A DNA stretch of 64,000 nt from Streptomyces sp. NBC_01262 (GTDB taxonomy: Bacteria > Actinomycetota > Actinomycetes > Streptomycetales > Streptomycetaceae), in contig NZ_CP108462.1 in NCBI RefSeq assembly GCF_036226365.1, forward strand, positions 1,736,001-1,800,000. The letters are read 5' to 3'. Under the pieces are notes generated by a model. The model did not search any database, was not told the DNA's origin, and worked only from the letters and a program-made list of their open reading frames with translations. Shown here one piece after another: positions 53,804 to 64,000 of the stretch (position 1 is the first letter of the stretch; every line of letters begins with the position of its first letter). The position numbers were made by a program, and so were the translations under genes.

Positions 53804-54487
53804 TCAGGGGTCGAAGCGGTACCCGAGGCCGGGCTCGGTGATCAGGTGGTGCGGGTGGGCCGGGTCGGGTTCGAGCTTGTGGCGCAGTCCGCAGAAGTAA
53901 ATGCGCAGGTAGTTGCTCTTCTGCTCGGCGCCGGGCCCCCAGACCTCGCGCAGCAGCTGACGGCCGGTGATCAGGCGGCGGGGGTTGCGCAGAAGCGGGA
54001 TCAGCAGGCGCCACTCGGTGGGCGTGAGATGGAGCGGTTCGCTCTGCCCGGAGCTGGACACAGCGGTGCACGCGGCCAGGTCGACGCGCCAGGGCCCCAC
54101 ATCCACGATGCCCGGTTCGTCGATGGCGGCGGGCCTGCGCAGCACGGCACGGAGCCGGGCGAGGAGCTCCACCATGGCGAACGGCTTGGTGAGGTAGTCG
54201 TCCGCCCCCGCGTCGAGGGCGGCGACCTTCTCGGCGGGGTCGGATTGCCCGGAGATCACGATGACCGGGACGGACGTCCACGCCCGGAGTCCGTGGATGA
54301 CGTCGATGCCGGGCAGGTCCGGCAGCCCGAGGTCGAGCAGGACCGCGTCGGGCGGATTGCGGGAGGCCGCCTGGAGGGCGGTGGTGGCGTTGGGGGCGGT
54401 GGCCACGTCGTAGGTGCGGGCCTTGAGGTTGATCCGCAGGGCCCGGATCATCTGGGGTTCGTCGTCGACGATCAGGATGCGTGTCAT
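53804..54487 (-). CDS. kdpE: Response regulator KdpE
   Basis: A 227-aa OmpR-type regulator and partner of KdpD. Receiver: ILIVDDEPQM, phospho-acceptor in AVLLDLGLPDLPG, PVIVISGQ, YLTKPF. Winged helix: LHLTPTEWRLLIPLLRNPRRLITGRQLLREVWGP, SNYLRIYFCGLRHKLE and EPGLGYRF. The start overlaps the kdpD stop (ATGA). It is the last gene of the kdp cluster. Confidence 0.95.
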   Translation of the reverse strand: MTRILIVDDEPQMIRALRINLKARTYDVATAPNATTALQAASRNPPDAVLLDLGLPDLPGIDVIHGLRAWTSVPVIVISGQSDPAEKVAALDAGADDYLTKPFAMVELLARLRAVLRRPAAIDEPGIVDVGPWRVDLAACTAVSSSGQSEPLHLTPTEWRLLIPLLRNPRRLITGRQLLREVWGPGAEQKSNYLRIYFCGLRHKLEPDPAHPHHLITEPGLGYRFDP

Positions 54488-57003
54488 GCCGGAGCCTCCT
54501 CGCTGGGAGCGGGTGCGGGGGCGGCGGGGAGGGAGAGGACCATGGTCAGGCCGCCGCCGGGGGTGTCCTCGGGGGTGAGGGTGCCGCCCATGGCTTCGGT
54601 GAGGCCGCGGGAGAGGGCCAGACCGAGGCCGAGGCCCGTGGTGTTGTCGGTGTCGCCCATCCGCTGGAACGGCTCGAAGACCCGGTCGCGGTCCTCGGGG
54701 CGCAGGCCGGGCCCCTGGTCGACGACACGGAGTTCGACGCGGCCGGCGAGGGCGCTGGCGGTCACCAGAACCGGCTTCTCGGTGGGGGTGTGCCGCACCG
54801 CGTTGGCGACCAGGTTGGCGATGACCCGTTCCAGCAGCGGAGGGTCGGCGACGACGTAAGCGGTGTCCTCCAGTCCCTGCGCCAGGACGGGTACCGGGCT
54901 GTCGGGCAGGGTGTCCAGGGCGATCGGCACGATCTCGGCGGGGGAGGTGGGTTCCAGGTGCAAGGTGAGGGCGCCGGCCTGGAGGCGGCTCATGTCGAGC
55001 AGGTTGTCGACGAGCCGGTTGAGCTTGACCAGGGACTCCTCGGCGGTGGCGAGGAGTTCGTCGCGGTCCTCGTCGGAGAACTCGACGTCGGTGCTGCGCA
55101 GGCTGCTGACTGCGGCCCAGCCACTGGCCAGCGGGGTGCGCAGGTCGTGGCTGACGGCGGCGAGGAGTGCGGTGCGCATCCGGTCGGCGGCCTTGACCGG
55201 TTCGACCTCGGCGGCGGCCTCGGCGAGGCGGGCGCGCTCCAGGGCGGCGGAGACATGGGCCGCCAGCGCGGTGAGGACCCGGCTCTCCGAGGCGGCCAGG
55301 CGGCGACCCCGCAGCACCAGGACGTCGTCCGGGCCGACCGGGACCAGCGCGGCCGCCGCGCCGCCAGCCGACGGGTTGTTGGCCGGCGGGTCCTCGGCGC
55401 CCTGGTCGTCGCGGCGGACGAGGAGGGCGGAGTCCATGCCGAATATCCGCCTCGTACGCTCCAGAAGCTCGGGCACCGCCTGTTCGCCGCGCAGGATGCC
55501 GCCGGCCATGGAGGAAAGCGTCTCGGCCTCGGCGCTGGCGTTCGCGGCCCGGCGGGACTGGCGCAGCGAGCGGTCGACGATGGTGGCGACGATGACGGCG
55601 ACCACGGTGAAGACGACCAGCGCCAGAACATTGTTGGCCTCGCCGATGGTGAACCTTCCCGTGGGCGGGATGAAGAAGAAGTTGAGCACCATGGAGGCAG
55701 TGACCGAGGCGAGAACGGCGGAGGCGACACCGCCGATGCAGGCGACGCCGACCACGGTGAGCAGGTAGAGCAGCGCCTCGCTGGTGAGGTTGAGCTCGCC
55801 TGGCGTGTTCTTGAGGGCGAGTGTGAGCAGGGTCGGAAGGAGCAGTCCGGCCACTGGACCGAGCACCCTGCGGGCCAGCGGGAGGTTCCTGCTGCCACGG
55901 GAGGGCAGCAGACGGCCCCGGCGGGCCCGCTCGTGGGTGACCATGTGCACGTCGATGTCGCCGGACAGCTCGTTGGTGGTCTCGCCGATGCCGCGTCCGC
56001 CGAGGAAGCTGGCCAGCCGGCCGCGCCGGGAGGTGCCCATGACGAGCTGGGTGGCGTTCTCGGCGCGGGCGAAGTCCAGCAGGGCGGTGGGGATGTGGTC
56101 GCCCACGACCGTGTGGTAGCTGCCGCCCAGGCTCTCGATCAGCTCCCGCTGCTTGGCCAGGGCGGCGGGCGAGGCGTCGGCGAGTCCGTCGCTGCGGGCG
56201 ATGTGGACGGCCAGCAGGTCACCGTGCCCGGCCCGGTCGGCGATCCGCGCGGCGCGCCGGATGATGGTCTCGCCCTCCGGGCCGCCGGTGAGCGCCACCA
56301 CGACCCGCTCCCGGGTCTCCCACACGCCCCGTATCTCGTGTTCGGACCGGTATTCCTGCAGGAACTCGTCCACCCGCCCGGCGACCCACAGCAGGGCCAG
56401 CTCGCGCAGCGCCGTCAGGTTCCCCACCCGGAAGTAGTTGGCGAGCGCGGCGTCGACCTTCTCCGGGGTGTAGACGTTGCCGTGCGCCATGCGGCGCCGC
56501 AGCGCCTGGGCGGGCATGTCGACCAGTTCGATCTGGTCGGCGGCGCGGACGATCTCGTCCGGTACGGTCTCGCGCTGCGGGACGCCGGTGATCTTCTCGA
56601 CGACGTCGTTGACCGACTCCAGGTGCTGGATGTTGACCGTGCTCAGGACGTCGATTCCGGCGTCGAGCAGTGCCTGGATGTCCTGCCAGCGCTTGGCGTT
56701 GCGTCCGCCCGGGATGTTGGTGTGTGCCATCTCGTCCACGAGGGCCACCTTGGGCCTGCGGGCGAGGACCGCGTCGAGGTCCATCTCGGGGAAGACCGTG
56801 CCCCGGTACTCCCGTTCGGCCTGCGGCAGGATCTCCAGCCCGCCGAGCATCGCCACGGTGTTCGGGCGCCGGTGGCACTCGACGAATCCCACCACGACGT
56901 CCGTGCCCCGCTCGGCCCGCCGCCGGGCCTCGTCCAGCATCCGGTACGTCTTGCCCACCCCGGGGGCCGCCCCGAGGAAGACCTTGAGCCTGCCGCGCTT
57001 CAC
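54484..57003 (-). CDS. kdpD: Sensor kinase KdpD
   Basis: An 839-aa membrane histidine kinase for potassium limitation and turgor. Order of parts: KdpD N-terminal domain with Walker A GAAPGVGKTYRML (Lys18), ALVDEMAHTNIPGGRNAKRW, a Usp domain (ERVVVALTGGPEGETIIRRAARIADRAG, VMGTSRRGRLASFLG), four membrane helices, a GAF-like region, and the kinase core with H-box VSHDLRTPLAS, N-box NLVANAVRHTP and GLGLGLALSRGL. GTG 57003 has GGAGG seven nt upstream. It lies 88 bp after kdpC. Confidence 0.95.
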   Translation of the reverse strand: MKRGRLKVFLGAAPGVGKTYRMLDEARRRAERGTDVVVGFVECHRRPNTVAMLGGLEILPQAEREYRGTVFPEMDLDAVLARRPKVALVDEMAHTNIPGGRNAKRWQDIQALLDAGIDVLSTVNIQHLESVNDVVEKITGVPQRETVPDEIVRAADQIELVDMPAQALRRRMAHGNVYTPEKVDAALANYFRVGNLTALRELALLWVAGRVDEFLQEYRSEHEIRGVWETRERVVVALTGGPEGETIIRRAARIADRAGHGDLLAVHIARSDGLADASPAALAKQRELIESLGGSYHTVVGDHIPTALLDFARAENATQLVMGTSRRGRLASFLGGRGIGETTNELSGDIDVHMVTHERARRGRLLPSRGSRNLPLARRVLGPVAGLLLPTLLTLALKNTPGELNLTSEALLYLLTVVGVACIGGVASAVLASVTASMVLNFFFIPPTGRFTIGEANNVLALVVFTVVAVIVATIVDRSLRQSRRAANASAEAETLSSMAGGILRGEQAVPELLERTRRIFGMDSALLVRRDDQGAEDPPANNPSAGGAAAALVPVGPDDVLVLRGRRLAASESRVLTALAAHVSAALERARLAEAAAEVEPVKAADRMRTALLAAVSHDLRTPLASGWAAVSSLRSTDVEFSDEDRDELLATAEESLVKLNRLVDNLLDMSRLQAGALTLHLEPTSPAEIVPIALDTLPDSPVPVLAQGLEDTAYVVADPPLLERVIANLVANAVRHTPTEKPVLVTASALAGRVELRVVDQGPGLRPEDRDRVFEPFQRMGDTDNTTGLGLGLALSRGLTEAMGGTLTPEDTPGGGLTMVLSLPAAPAPAPSEEAPA

Positions 57004-57091
57004 TGCTTGGCCTCCATGGGCAAGTGCGATGCTGCCCGGTCGCACCGGATGTCCCCTTGCGACCGGGCAGCACGCTTCGTACGACGATTCG

Positions 57092-57709
57092 TCACTTCAG
57101 TTCTGACAGCGACAGGTTGAGTTCGACCACGTTGACGTACTCCTGGCCGAGGAAGCCGAGCACGCGGCTGTGGGTGTTTTCGGCGACGAGCTTCTTGACA
57201 GTGCTCTCGTCGAGGCCGCGGGTCTTGGCGACACGGGCGATCTGTTCGTCCGCGTACGCCTTGGAGATGTCCGGGTCAAGGCCGGAGCCGGAGGCAGTGA
57301 CGGCGTCGGCGGGGACGTCGTTGACGCTGACTCCGTCGAACGCGGCCACGGCCGCCTTGCGTTCCTTGATGGCCTTGACCAGGTCGGTGTTGTTGGGACC
57401 GAGGTTGGACGCGCCGGAGACCGTCGGGTCGTAGCCGCCGGCCGAGGGCCGGGGCTGGAACCACTTCGGGTCGGGCTTACCGGTGTCCTTGCCGTTCTTG
57501 ACGATGTTGAAGTTCTGGCCGATGCGGCTGGAGCCGACGGTCTTGCCGTTCTTGGTCACCAGTGAGCCGTTGGCCTGGTCGGAGAACGCGGCCTGGGCGA
57601 CGCCGGTGACCAGCAGCGGGTAGGCGATGCCGGTGATCACGGTGAAGACCAGCAGCATCCGCAGGGCCGCCAGGTGGTTTCGGACCACCGTGGAAAGGGG
57701 GCTGGACAT
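57092..57709 (-). CDS. kdpC: Potassium-transporting ATPase subunit KdpC
   Basis: A 205-aa single-pass subunit of the KdpFABC pump, with one N-terminal helix (ALRMLLVFTVITGIAYPLLVTGVAQ) and an extracellular domain: GKTVGSSRIGQNF, WFQPRPSAGGYDPTVSGASNLGPNN, VPADAVTASGSGLDPDISKAYADEQIARVAKTRGL and the terminal LGQEYVNVVELNLSL. It follows kdpB by 24 bp. Confidence 0.95.
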   Translation of the reverse strand: MSSPLSTVVRNHLAALRMLLVFTVITGIAYPLLVTGVAQAAFSDQANGSLVTKNGKTVGSSRIGQNFNIVKNGKDTGKPDPKWFQPRPSAGGYDPTVSGASNLGPNNTDLVKAIKERKAAVAAFDGVSVNDVPADAVTASGSGLDPDISKAYADEQIARVAKTRGLDESTVKKLVAENTHSRVLGFLGQEYVNVVELNLSLSELK

Positions 57710-57733
57710 GATGATTGCCTTCTGTCTTCTCGG

Positions 57734-59877
<2,144 letters not shown>

Positions 59878-59878
<1 letters not shown>

Positions 59879-61542
59879 CAGTGCACGCCTTCCGCGAGCG
59901 GGCCCAGCGCGAGCGCGGGGAAGTAGGTGAGGCCGACGACGATGAGAATCACGCCGGTCAGCAGACCGACGAACTGCGGGCGGTGCGTGGGCAGCGTGCC
60001 CGCCGTCACCGGCACCGGCTGCTGCCTGGCCAGCGACCCGGCCAGCGCCAGGACGAACACCATCGGCAGGAACCGGCCGAACAGCATCGCCAGGCCGAGC
60101 GCGGTGTTGTACCAGTCGGTGTTGACCGAGATACCCGCGAACGCCGAGCCGTTGTTGTTGCCAGCGGAAGTGAAGGCGTACAGCACCTCGGAGAAACCGT
60201 GCGCACCGGAATTGAGCATCCCGGCCCGCTCACCGGGCAACGCCATCGCCACACCCGCGCCGATCAGCACGATCGCCGGGGTGGTCAGGATGTACAGGGA
60301 GGCGAACTTCATCTCCCGCGCGCCGAGCTTCTTGCCCAGGTACTCCGGCGTACGGCCGACCATCAGACCGGCCACGAACACCGCGATGATCGCCAGCACC
60401 AGGATCCCGTAGAGGCCGGAACCGGTGCCGCCGGGCGCGATCTCTCCCAGCATCATGTTGAAGATCGCCATCCCGCCGCCACCCGGGGTGTACGAGTCGT
60501 GGAAGGAGTTGACCGAACCGGTCGAGGTCAGCGTCGTCGACACGGCGTACAGCGCTGATGCCCAGATCCCGAACCGCTGTTCCTTGCCCTCCATCATGCC
60601 GCCGGCCAGGTGACCGGCCTGGCTGCTGACGCTGTGCAGCTCGTTGGCGGTGACGATCGCGACCGAGGAGGCCCAGATGATCGCCATCACGGCGACGATG
60701 GCGTAGCCCTGGCGGTTGTCGCCGACCATCTTGCCGAAGGTGCGCGGCAGCGAGAAGGAGATCACCAGCAGGAGGTAGATCTCCAGCCAGTTGGTGAACG
60801 CGTTGGGGTTCTCAAAGGGATGGGCGGCGTTGGCGTTGTAGAAACCGCCGCCGTTGGTGCCGATCTCCTTGATCGCCTCCTGCGAGGCAACCGGGCCGCC
60901 GGTCAGGCTCTGGTGGTCCCCCGCGATGGTCGAGATCGACTCGATGCCGTGGAAGTTCTGGATCATCCCGCTCGCCACGAAGACGATCGCGATGACGAAC
61001 GACAGCGGGAGCAGGAGCCGCAGCACGACGCGGGTCAGGTCCACCCAGAAGTTGCCGACCCGGTCGGTCTTCTTCCGCGTGAAGCCCCGGATCAGGGCGG
61101 CCACGACCGCGATGCCGACAGCGGCGGAGACGAAGTTCTGCACCGCCAGGCCGGCCATCTGCACCAGGTGGCCCATCGCCGACTCACCCGAGTACGACTG
61201 CCAGTTGGTGTTCGTGACAAACGACGCCGCCGTGTTGAACGACTGGCCGGGCGTGATCGCCGACATGCCGATCGACAGCAGCAGATGGCTCTGCAGCCGC
61301 AGGAACCCGTACAGGAACAGCACCGAGACGGCCGAGAAGGCGAGGACGCTGCGCAGATACGCCGACCACTTCTGGTCCGCGTCACCGTCGACGCCGCCGA
61401 GCTTGTAGACGATGGTCTCGGCGCGCAGATGCTTCGGGGCAGTGAGGATGTGGGCGATGTAGTCGCCCAGCGGCCGGAAGGACAGGGCCAGCGCGGCGAT
61501 CAGCGCGAGGACCTGCAGCCAGCCCGCAAGGGTGTCGTTCAC
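59878..61542 (-). CDS. kdpA: Potassium-transporting ATPase subunit KdpA
   Basis: A 554-aa channel-like subunit that takes up K+. The selectivity-loop regions are visible: [55 protein letters not shown] and [14 protein letters not shown]. The start GTG 61542 overlaps the kdpF stop by one base. Confidence 0.97.
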
Positions 61543-61631
61543 TAGAACTTCTCCGGGAAGATCAGCGCCAGCACCAGGTACCCGATCAGGGCCACGGCGA
61601 CGACGAGTCCGACGACGTTTTCGACACTCAC
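61542..61631 (-). CDS. kdpF: Small stabilising subunit KdpF
   Basis: A 29-aa hydrophobic peptide ([29 protein letters not shown] split over one helix) matching KdpF, which stabilises the KdpABC complex. It starts with GTG at 61631, inside the stop codon of the previous small ORF, and its TAG overlaps the kdpA start. Confidence 0.9.
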   Translation of the reverse strand: MSVENVVGLVVAVALIGYLVLALIFPEKF

Positions 61632-61711
61632 AGCCGCTCGGCTCCCTTGGCGATCAGGCCGAGCGTGGCGAAGACCACGACGGTGAGAACGATGAAGACC
61701 AGGTCTGACAT
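61628..61711 (-). CDS. 27-aa membrane peptide upstream of kdpF
   Basis: ATG 61711 opens a 27-codon frame encoding a single hydrophobic helix ([20 protein letters not shown] followed by AKGAERL). It overlaps kdpF by four bases (GTGA), so it is probably translated with the kdp operon. It is too short for most gene finders. It resembles KdpF in size and shape but differs in sequence, and may be a second small subunit of the pump. A ribosome-like GTCTCACTG lies upstream but is weak. Confidence 0.6.
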   Translation of the reverse strand: MSDLVFIVLTVVVFATLGLIAKGAERL

Positions 61712-62135
61712 CAGTGAGACACCCCGGACGGAGGTAGGGACATGACCGCCGGGACGTACCGCAGGCGGTGCCGGTGTGGACCGGCACCGACAGGTAAGCG
61801 CCAAGTAAGGGCCCTGGCGAGGCGCCTTGTCGAATCCCTAACGCCCGCCCCTGGACTCTTGACGCGGTCTTGACGCCCACGGGCTCCATGCGGAGATGGC
61901 CCGTGATCAGCGTGACAGTCGACCGCTCCACGAAGGCGCAACCTGCCGATGAGTGCCCTCGTGTCGCGGAGCACGGGGTCGGCGACGGTCGCCGTCAGAG
62001 ACGCGTCAATGTTTCGGGCTCCGCCGTCAGGGCGGCGTCAACGAGCACCGCACGGGCGTTCCCGGGCTGGGACGGTGATGCCTGCCGAGGGAGAGCGAGC
62101 AGACGCCGCTTTGGGGCGCAGGGGGAGACAACACG
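61712..62135. other. kdp promoter region
   Basis: About 420 bp between the divergent kdp operon and a large membrane-protein gene, with no supported gene. It holds the direct repeat at 61857-61876, and a GC-rich inverted repeat around 61780-61850 (GGCGCTTAC/AAGCGCC and GCCCTGGCGAGGC elements). Regulatory signals for both genes should lie here. Confidence 0.5.
61857..61876. promoter_or_regulatory. Direct repeat, candidate KdpE box
   Basis: TCTTGACGC-GG-TCTTGACGC: two exact 9-bp copies 11 bp apart, one helical turn, as expected for an OmpR-type dimer. It lies 146 bp before the first kdp ORF. The assignment to KdpE is by position only. Confidence 0.4.
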
Positions 62136-63698
62136 ATGACGAGTACCGTCGCCGCCGGAGGACATACTGGCGCGCCTTCGCCAGGGCAGGGCGCCAGTTC
62201 TCAGAACACATCTCCGCCCGGCGGGGCGCGCCTCGACCCGTTCGCTCCGCCCTCCTCTCCCGCGGCCCCGGTGCGCCGGCGGAGATGGCGCCTCGTCCTG
62301 CGCGGCGGCCGTCCCGGGACCGTTCCCGCACGGCTGCGACTGCTGCGCGCCGCGGTGCTGGTCACAGCCGCCGGGCTGGTCGGCGTGCTGGTGGCCGGTG
62401 GCGTCTCGGCGAGCGGATCCTGGGCGGACATACGGCAACGGTCGGCGCCGCAGGTGACGAGCGCGACCGGTCTGTACTTCACGCTGAACGACATGGACGC
62501 CCAGCTCGCCAACCAGCTGATGATGGGCGACACCGCCTCGCTGTCGGCCCTGCGCGTCCAGGCCGCGGGCATCTACGGCCAAAGGCGCGCCCAGGCCGGC
62601 GGATACGTGCGCGATCTGGCAGAGGCTGCCCAGGGCGACGCCGCCGCCGAGCGGATCGTCGCCACGGTCATCAGCGACCTCGGCGCGTACGAGGACCACG
62701 CCGCCCGCGCCCTGATCCTGAGCGAGCAGACCCACCGCCCGGCAGGTCAGGCCGACCCGAAAGCGGTGGCCGAGTACACCCTCGCCACCCAGCTGATGCG
62801 AACCCGGCTGCTGCCCGAGGCCGACCGGCTGGTCACCACCAACAACACCGCCTTCGAACACACCTACACCGACGCCACCGGCACCCAGTCCGCGATCCGA
62901 GTCGCACTCCTCGTCACCGGATTGCCGCTGCTGGCTCTCCTGGCCGCCCTCCAGCTCTACCTCGTGGCCCGCTTCCAGCGCATCGTCAACCCCGGGGCGG
63001 CCGCCGCCACCGTCCTCGTCCTGACGGTGCTGATCGGCGGACTCGTACAGAGCTCCGGCCAGCAGGACCACCTGCGGGCCGCCCGCCGCGACGCCTTCGA
63101 CTCCGTCCTCGCCCTCACCCGCGCCCGCGCGGTCTCCTACGACGCCAACGCCGACGAATCCCGCTACCTCCTGGACCGCGCGGGAGCCGCCGCACACGAA
63201 CAGGACTTCCTCACCAAGAGCCAGCGACTCCTGCGTCTGGACGGCGCCACCATCGGCACCTACGACGCCGACCTGGCCTCCGCGCTGCACGCCTACAAGA
63301 CCGACCACGCACGCCTGGACTTCACGGGCCTGTACGGCGACGAGTTCCGCAACATCACCTTCCCCGGCGAGCGCGCTGCCGCCGAGCGCGTACTCACCGC
63401 CTACCAGGTCTACCAGCGCGACGACCGCCGCATCCGCGCGCTGGCCTCGGCCGGAAAGGTGGCCGAGGCCATCAGGTACTGCACCAGCCACGCCACCGGC
63501 GACTCCAACTACGCCTTCGACGCCTACGACAAGGCACTGCTCAAACTGATCACCATCAACACGAGCGCGTTCAGCCGAACCGCCTCCGACGGCGCCGGCA
63601 ACGCCCTGAGCGCGCCCCTGGGCCTGGCCGGAGGCGCGATCGCGGCCGCTGGCCTGGTGCTGCTCGGCCTGCGGCCACGCCTCGCGGAGTTCCGTTAG
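62136..63698 (+). CDS. Large membrane protein with paired extracellular helical domains
   Basis: A 520-aa protein. A Pro/Ser-rich cytoplasmic N-terminus (about 60 residues) leads to a first helix (LVTAAGLVGVLVAGGVSA), an extracellular domain of about 170 residues rich in helices (DIRQRSAPQVTSATGLYFTLNDMDAQLANQLMMGDT), two central membrane segments (VALLVTGLPLLALLAALQLYLV and AAAATVLVLTVLIGGL), a second extracellular helical domain (FDSVLALTRARAVSYDANADESRYLLDR), and a last helix. The repeated four-helix-type sensor layout is like that of streptomycete proteins of the glutamate-sensing GlnX neighbourhood; I am not certain of this. ATG 62136 was chosen as the start of the longest coherent frame. 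No kinase domain is attached. Confidence 0.7.
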   Translation: MTSTVAAGGHTGAPSPGQGASSQNTSPPGGARLDPFAPPSSPAAPVRRRRWRLVLRGGRPGTVPARLRLLRAAVLVTAAGLVGVLVAGGVSASGSWADIRQRSAPQVTSATGLYFTLNDMDAQLANQLMMGDTASLSALRVQAAGIYGQRRAQAGGYVRDLAEAAQGDAAAERIVATVISDLGAYEDHAARALILSEQTHRPAGQADPKAVAEYTLATQLMRTRLLPEADRLVTTNNTAFEHTYTDATGTQSAIRVALLVTGLPLLALLAALQLYLVARFQRIVNPGAAAATVLVLTVLIGGLVQSSGQQDHLRAARRDAFDSVLALTRARAVSYDANADESRYLLDRAGAAAHEQDFLTKSQRLLRLDGATIGTYDADLASALHAYKTDHARLDFTGLYGDEFRNITFPGERAAAERVLTAYQVYQRDDRRIRALASAGKVAEAIRYCTSHATGDSNYAFDAYDKALLKLITINTSAFSRTASDGAGNALSAPLGLAGGAIAAAGLVLLGLRPRLAEFR

Positions 63699-63983
63699 TC
63701 AACCCGCCTTTTGTGCACGGTGGCTGCTCGGTTCGCCCTCGGCAGGCCGGATCACCACCAGTCGCAGTCCATTCTGCGGAATCGAAGTGTCGCGGCGAGC
63801 CGGCCGGTGACCGGACAGGTGCGAGTCGACCGGCAGCTCCAGCCGCCGTCCGTTGGCCCCGGGGTCATCGAGCAGCCAGCCGGAGTACCCGCTGGAGTTG
63901 CCTGAGCGGGCGATGAGGACGTTCAGAGACAGCCGCGCCCCACACGTCTCACAGGGCGCCCACGACACCCTTTCGTCGAACAC
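63699..63983 (-). CDS. Short CxxC-containing hypothetical protein
   Basis: A 94-aa frame with WAPCETCGARLSLNVLIARSG near the start (one CxxC pair) and a C-terminal LRLVVIRPAEGEP. GTG 63983 follows CGGGAGC, and an in-frame stop lies just upstream, so the frame is closed within the window. It is convergent with the membrane-protein gene, leaving no gap. No family recognised; a small zinc- or redox-type protein is possible, but it could be an unused frame. Confidence 0.4.
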   Translation of the reverse strand: MFDERVSWAPCETCGARLSLNVLIARSGNSSGYSGWLLDDPGANGRRLELPVDSHLSGHRPARRDTSIPQNGLRLVVIRPAEGEPSSHRAQKAG

Positions 63984-64000
63984 GCTCCCGAATCAGCCGC

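Overview
The window is very GC-rich DNA, with strong G/C third-position bias, frequent GTG starts, many ATGA/GTGA gene overlaps and Tat or lipobox signal peptides. Gene families (EfeO/EfeB, Lgt, DUF2202, three-helix-bundle protein, Kdp with KdpF) point to a Streptomyces/Kitasatospora-like actinomycete chromosome. No tRNA, rRNA, CRISPR array or intact mobile element was seen; one IS110-type remnant is present.

Layout. (1) 0.4-5.3 kb: a penicillin-binding transpeptidase, then a small regulon made of a MmyB-like XRE regulator, an LLM-class flavin oxidoreductase and a SnoaL-like protein, linked by two copies of the palindrome ATTCCC-N4-GGGAAT. (2) 5.3-13.1 kb: a membrane protein, a PIN-domain protein, a phosphate-uptake locus (pstS, a fused pstC-pstA, a receiver-less winged-helix protein; no pstB), a UDG-like protein and a GIY-YIG protein. 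(3) 13.2-25.4 kb: MFS exporter, lgt followed by a frameshifted PAP2 gene, a MarR regulator, the iron genes efeO-efeB, a secreted phospholipase C-like enzyme, and a two-component system divergent from a secreted DUF2202 protein. The PBP, MFS and lgt genes share an upstream motif TTCGG-N3-CCGATGTAAT.

(4) 25.4-44 kb is the main find: a sulfane-sulfur (persulfide) island. Eleven copies of the CsoR-family palindrome ATACCC-N4-GGGTAT (nine perfect, two with one mismatch) sit before rhodaneses, two kinds of sulfide:quinone oxidoreductase, a CstB-like persulfide dioxygenase-rhodanese fusion, TSUP sulfite/sulfur exporters, TusE/DsrE carriers with a PIG-L deacetylase, peroxiredoxin, OsmC, a cysteine-desulfurase-like enzyme and thioredoxin. 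Two nearly identical CstR-type regulators are encoded. One keeps both sensing cysteines (C35, C64); the other has Arg at position 35.

(5) 44-51 kb is a fluoride island: two crcB-motif (fluoride riboswitch) candidates, three crcB genes, two DUF190 genes, an inorganic-pyrophosphatase-like protein with an altered active site, an enolase and a 5'-truncated phosphoglycerate mutase. PPase and enolase are the classic fluoride-inhibited enzymes. (6) 51-62 kb: IS110 remnant, a frameshifted Na+/H+ antiporter, then the kdp potassium system read leftwards in the order 27-aa ORF-kdpF-A-B-C-D-E. (7) The right end has a large membrane protein and a short CxxC protein.

Caution: at least four genes (PAP2, antiporter, a hypothetical at 47.7-48.6 kb, the aquaporin remnant) carry single-base-type frameshifts, two of them in G runs. 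These may be real decay or uncorrected assembly errors.
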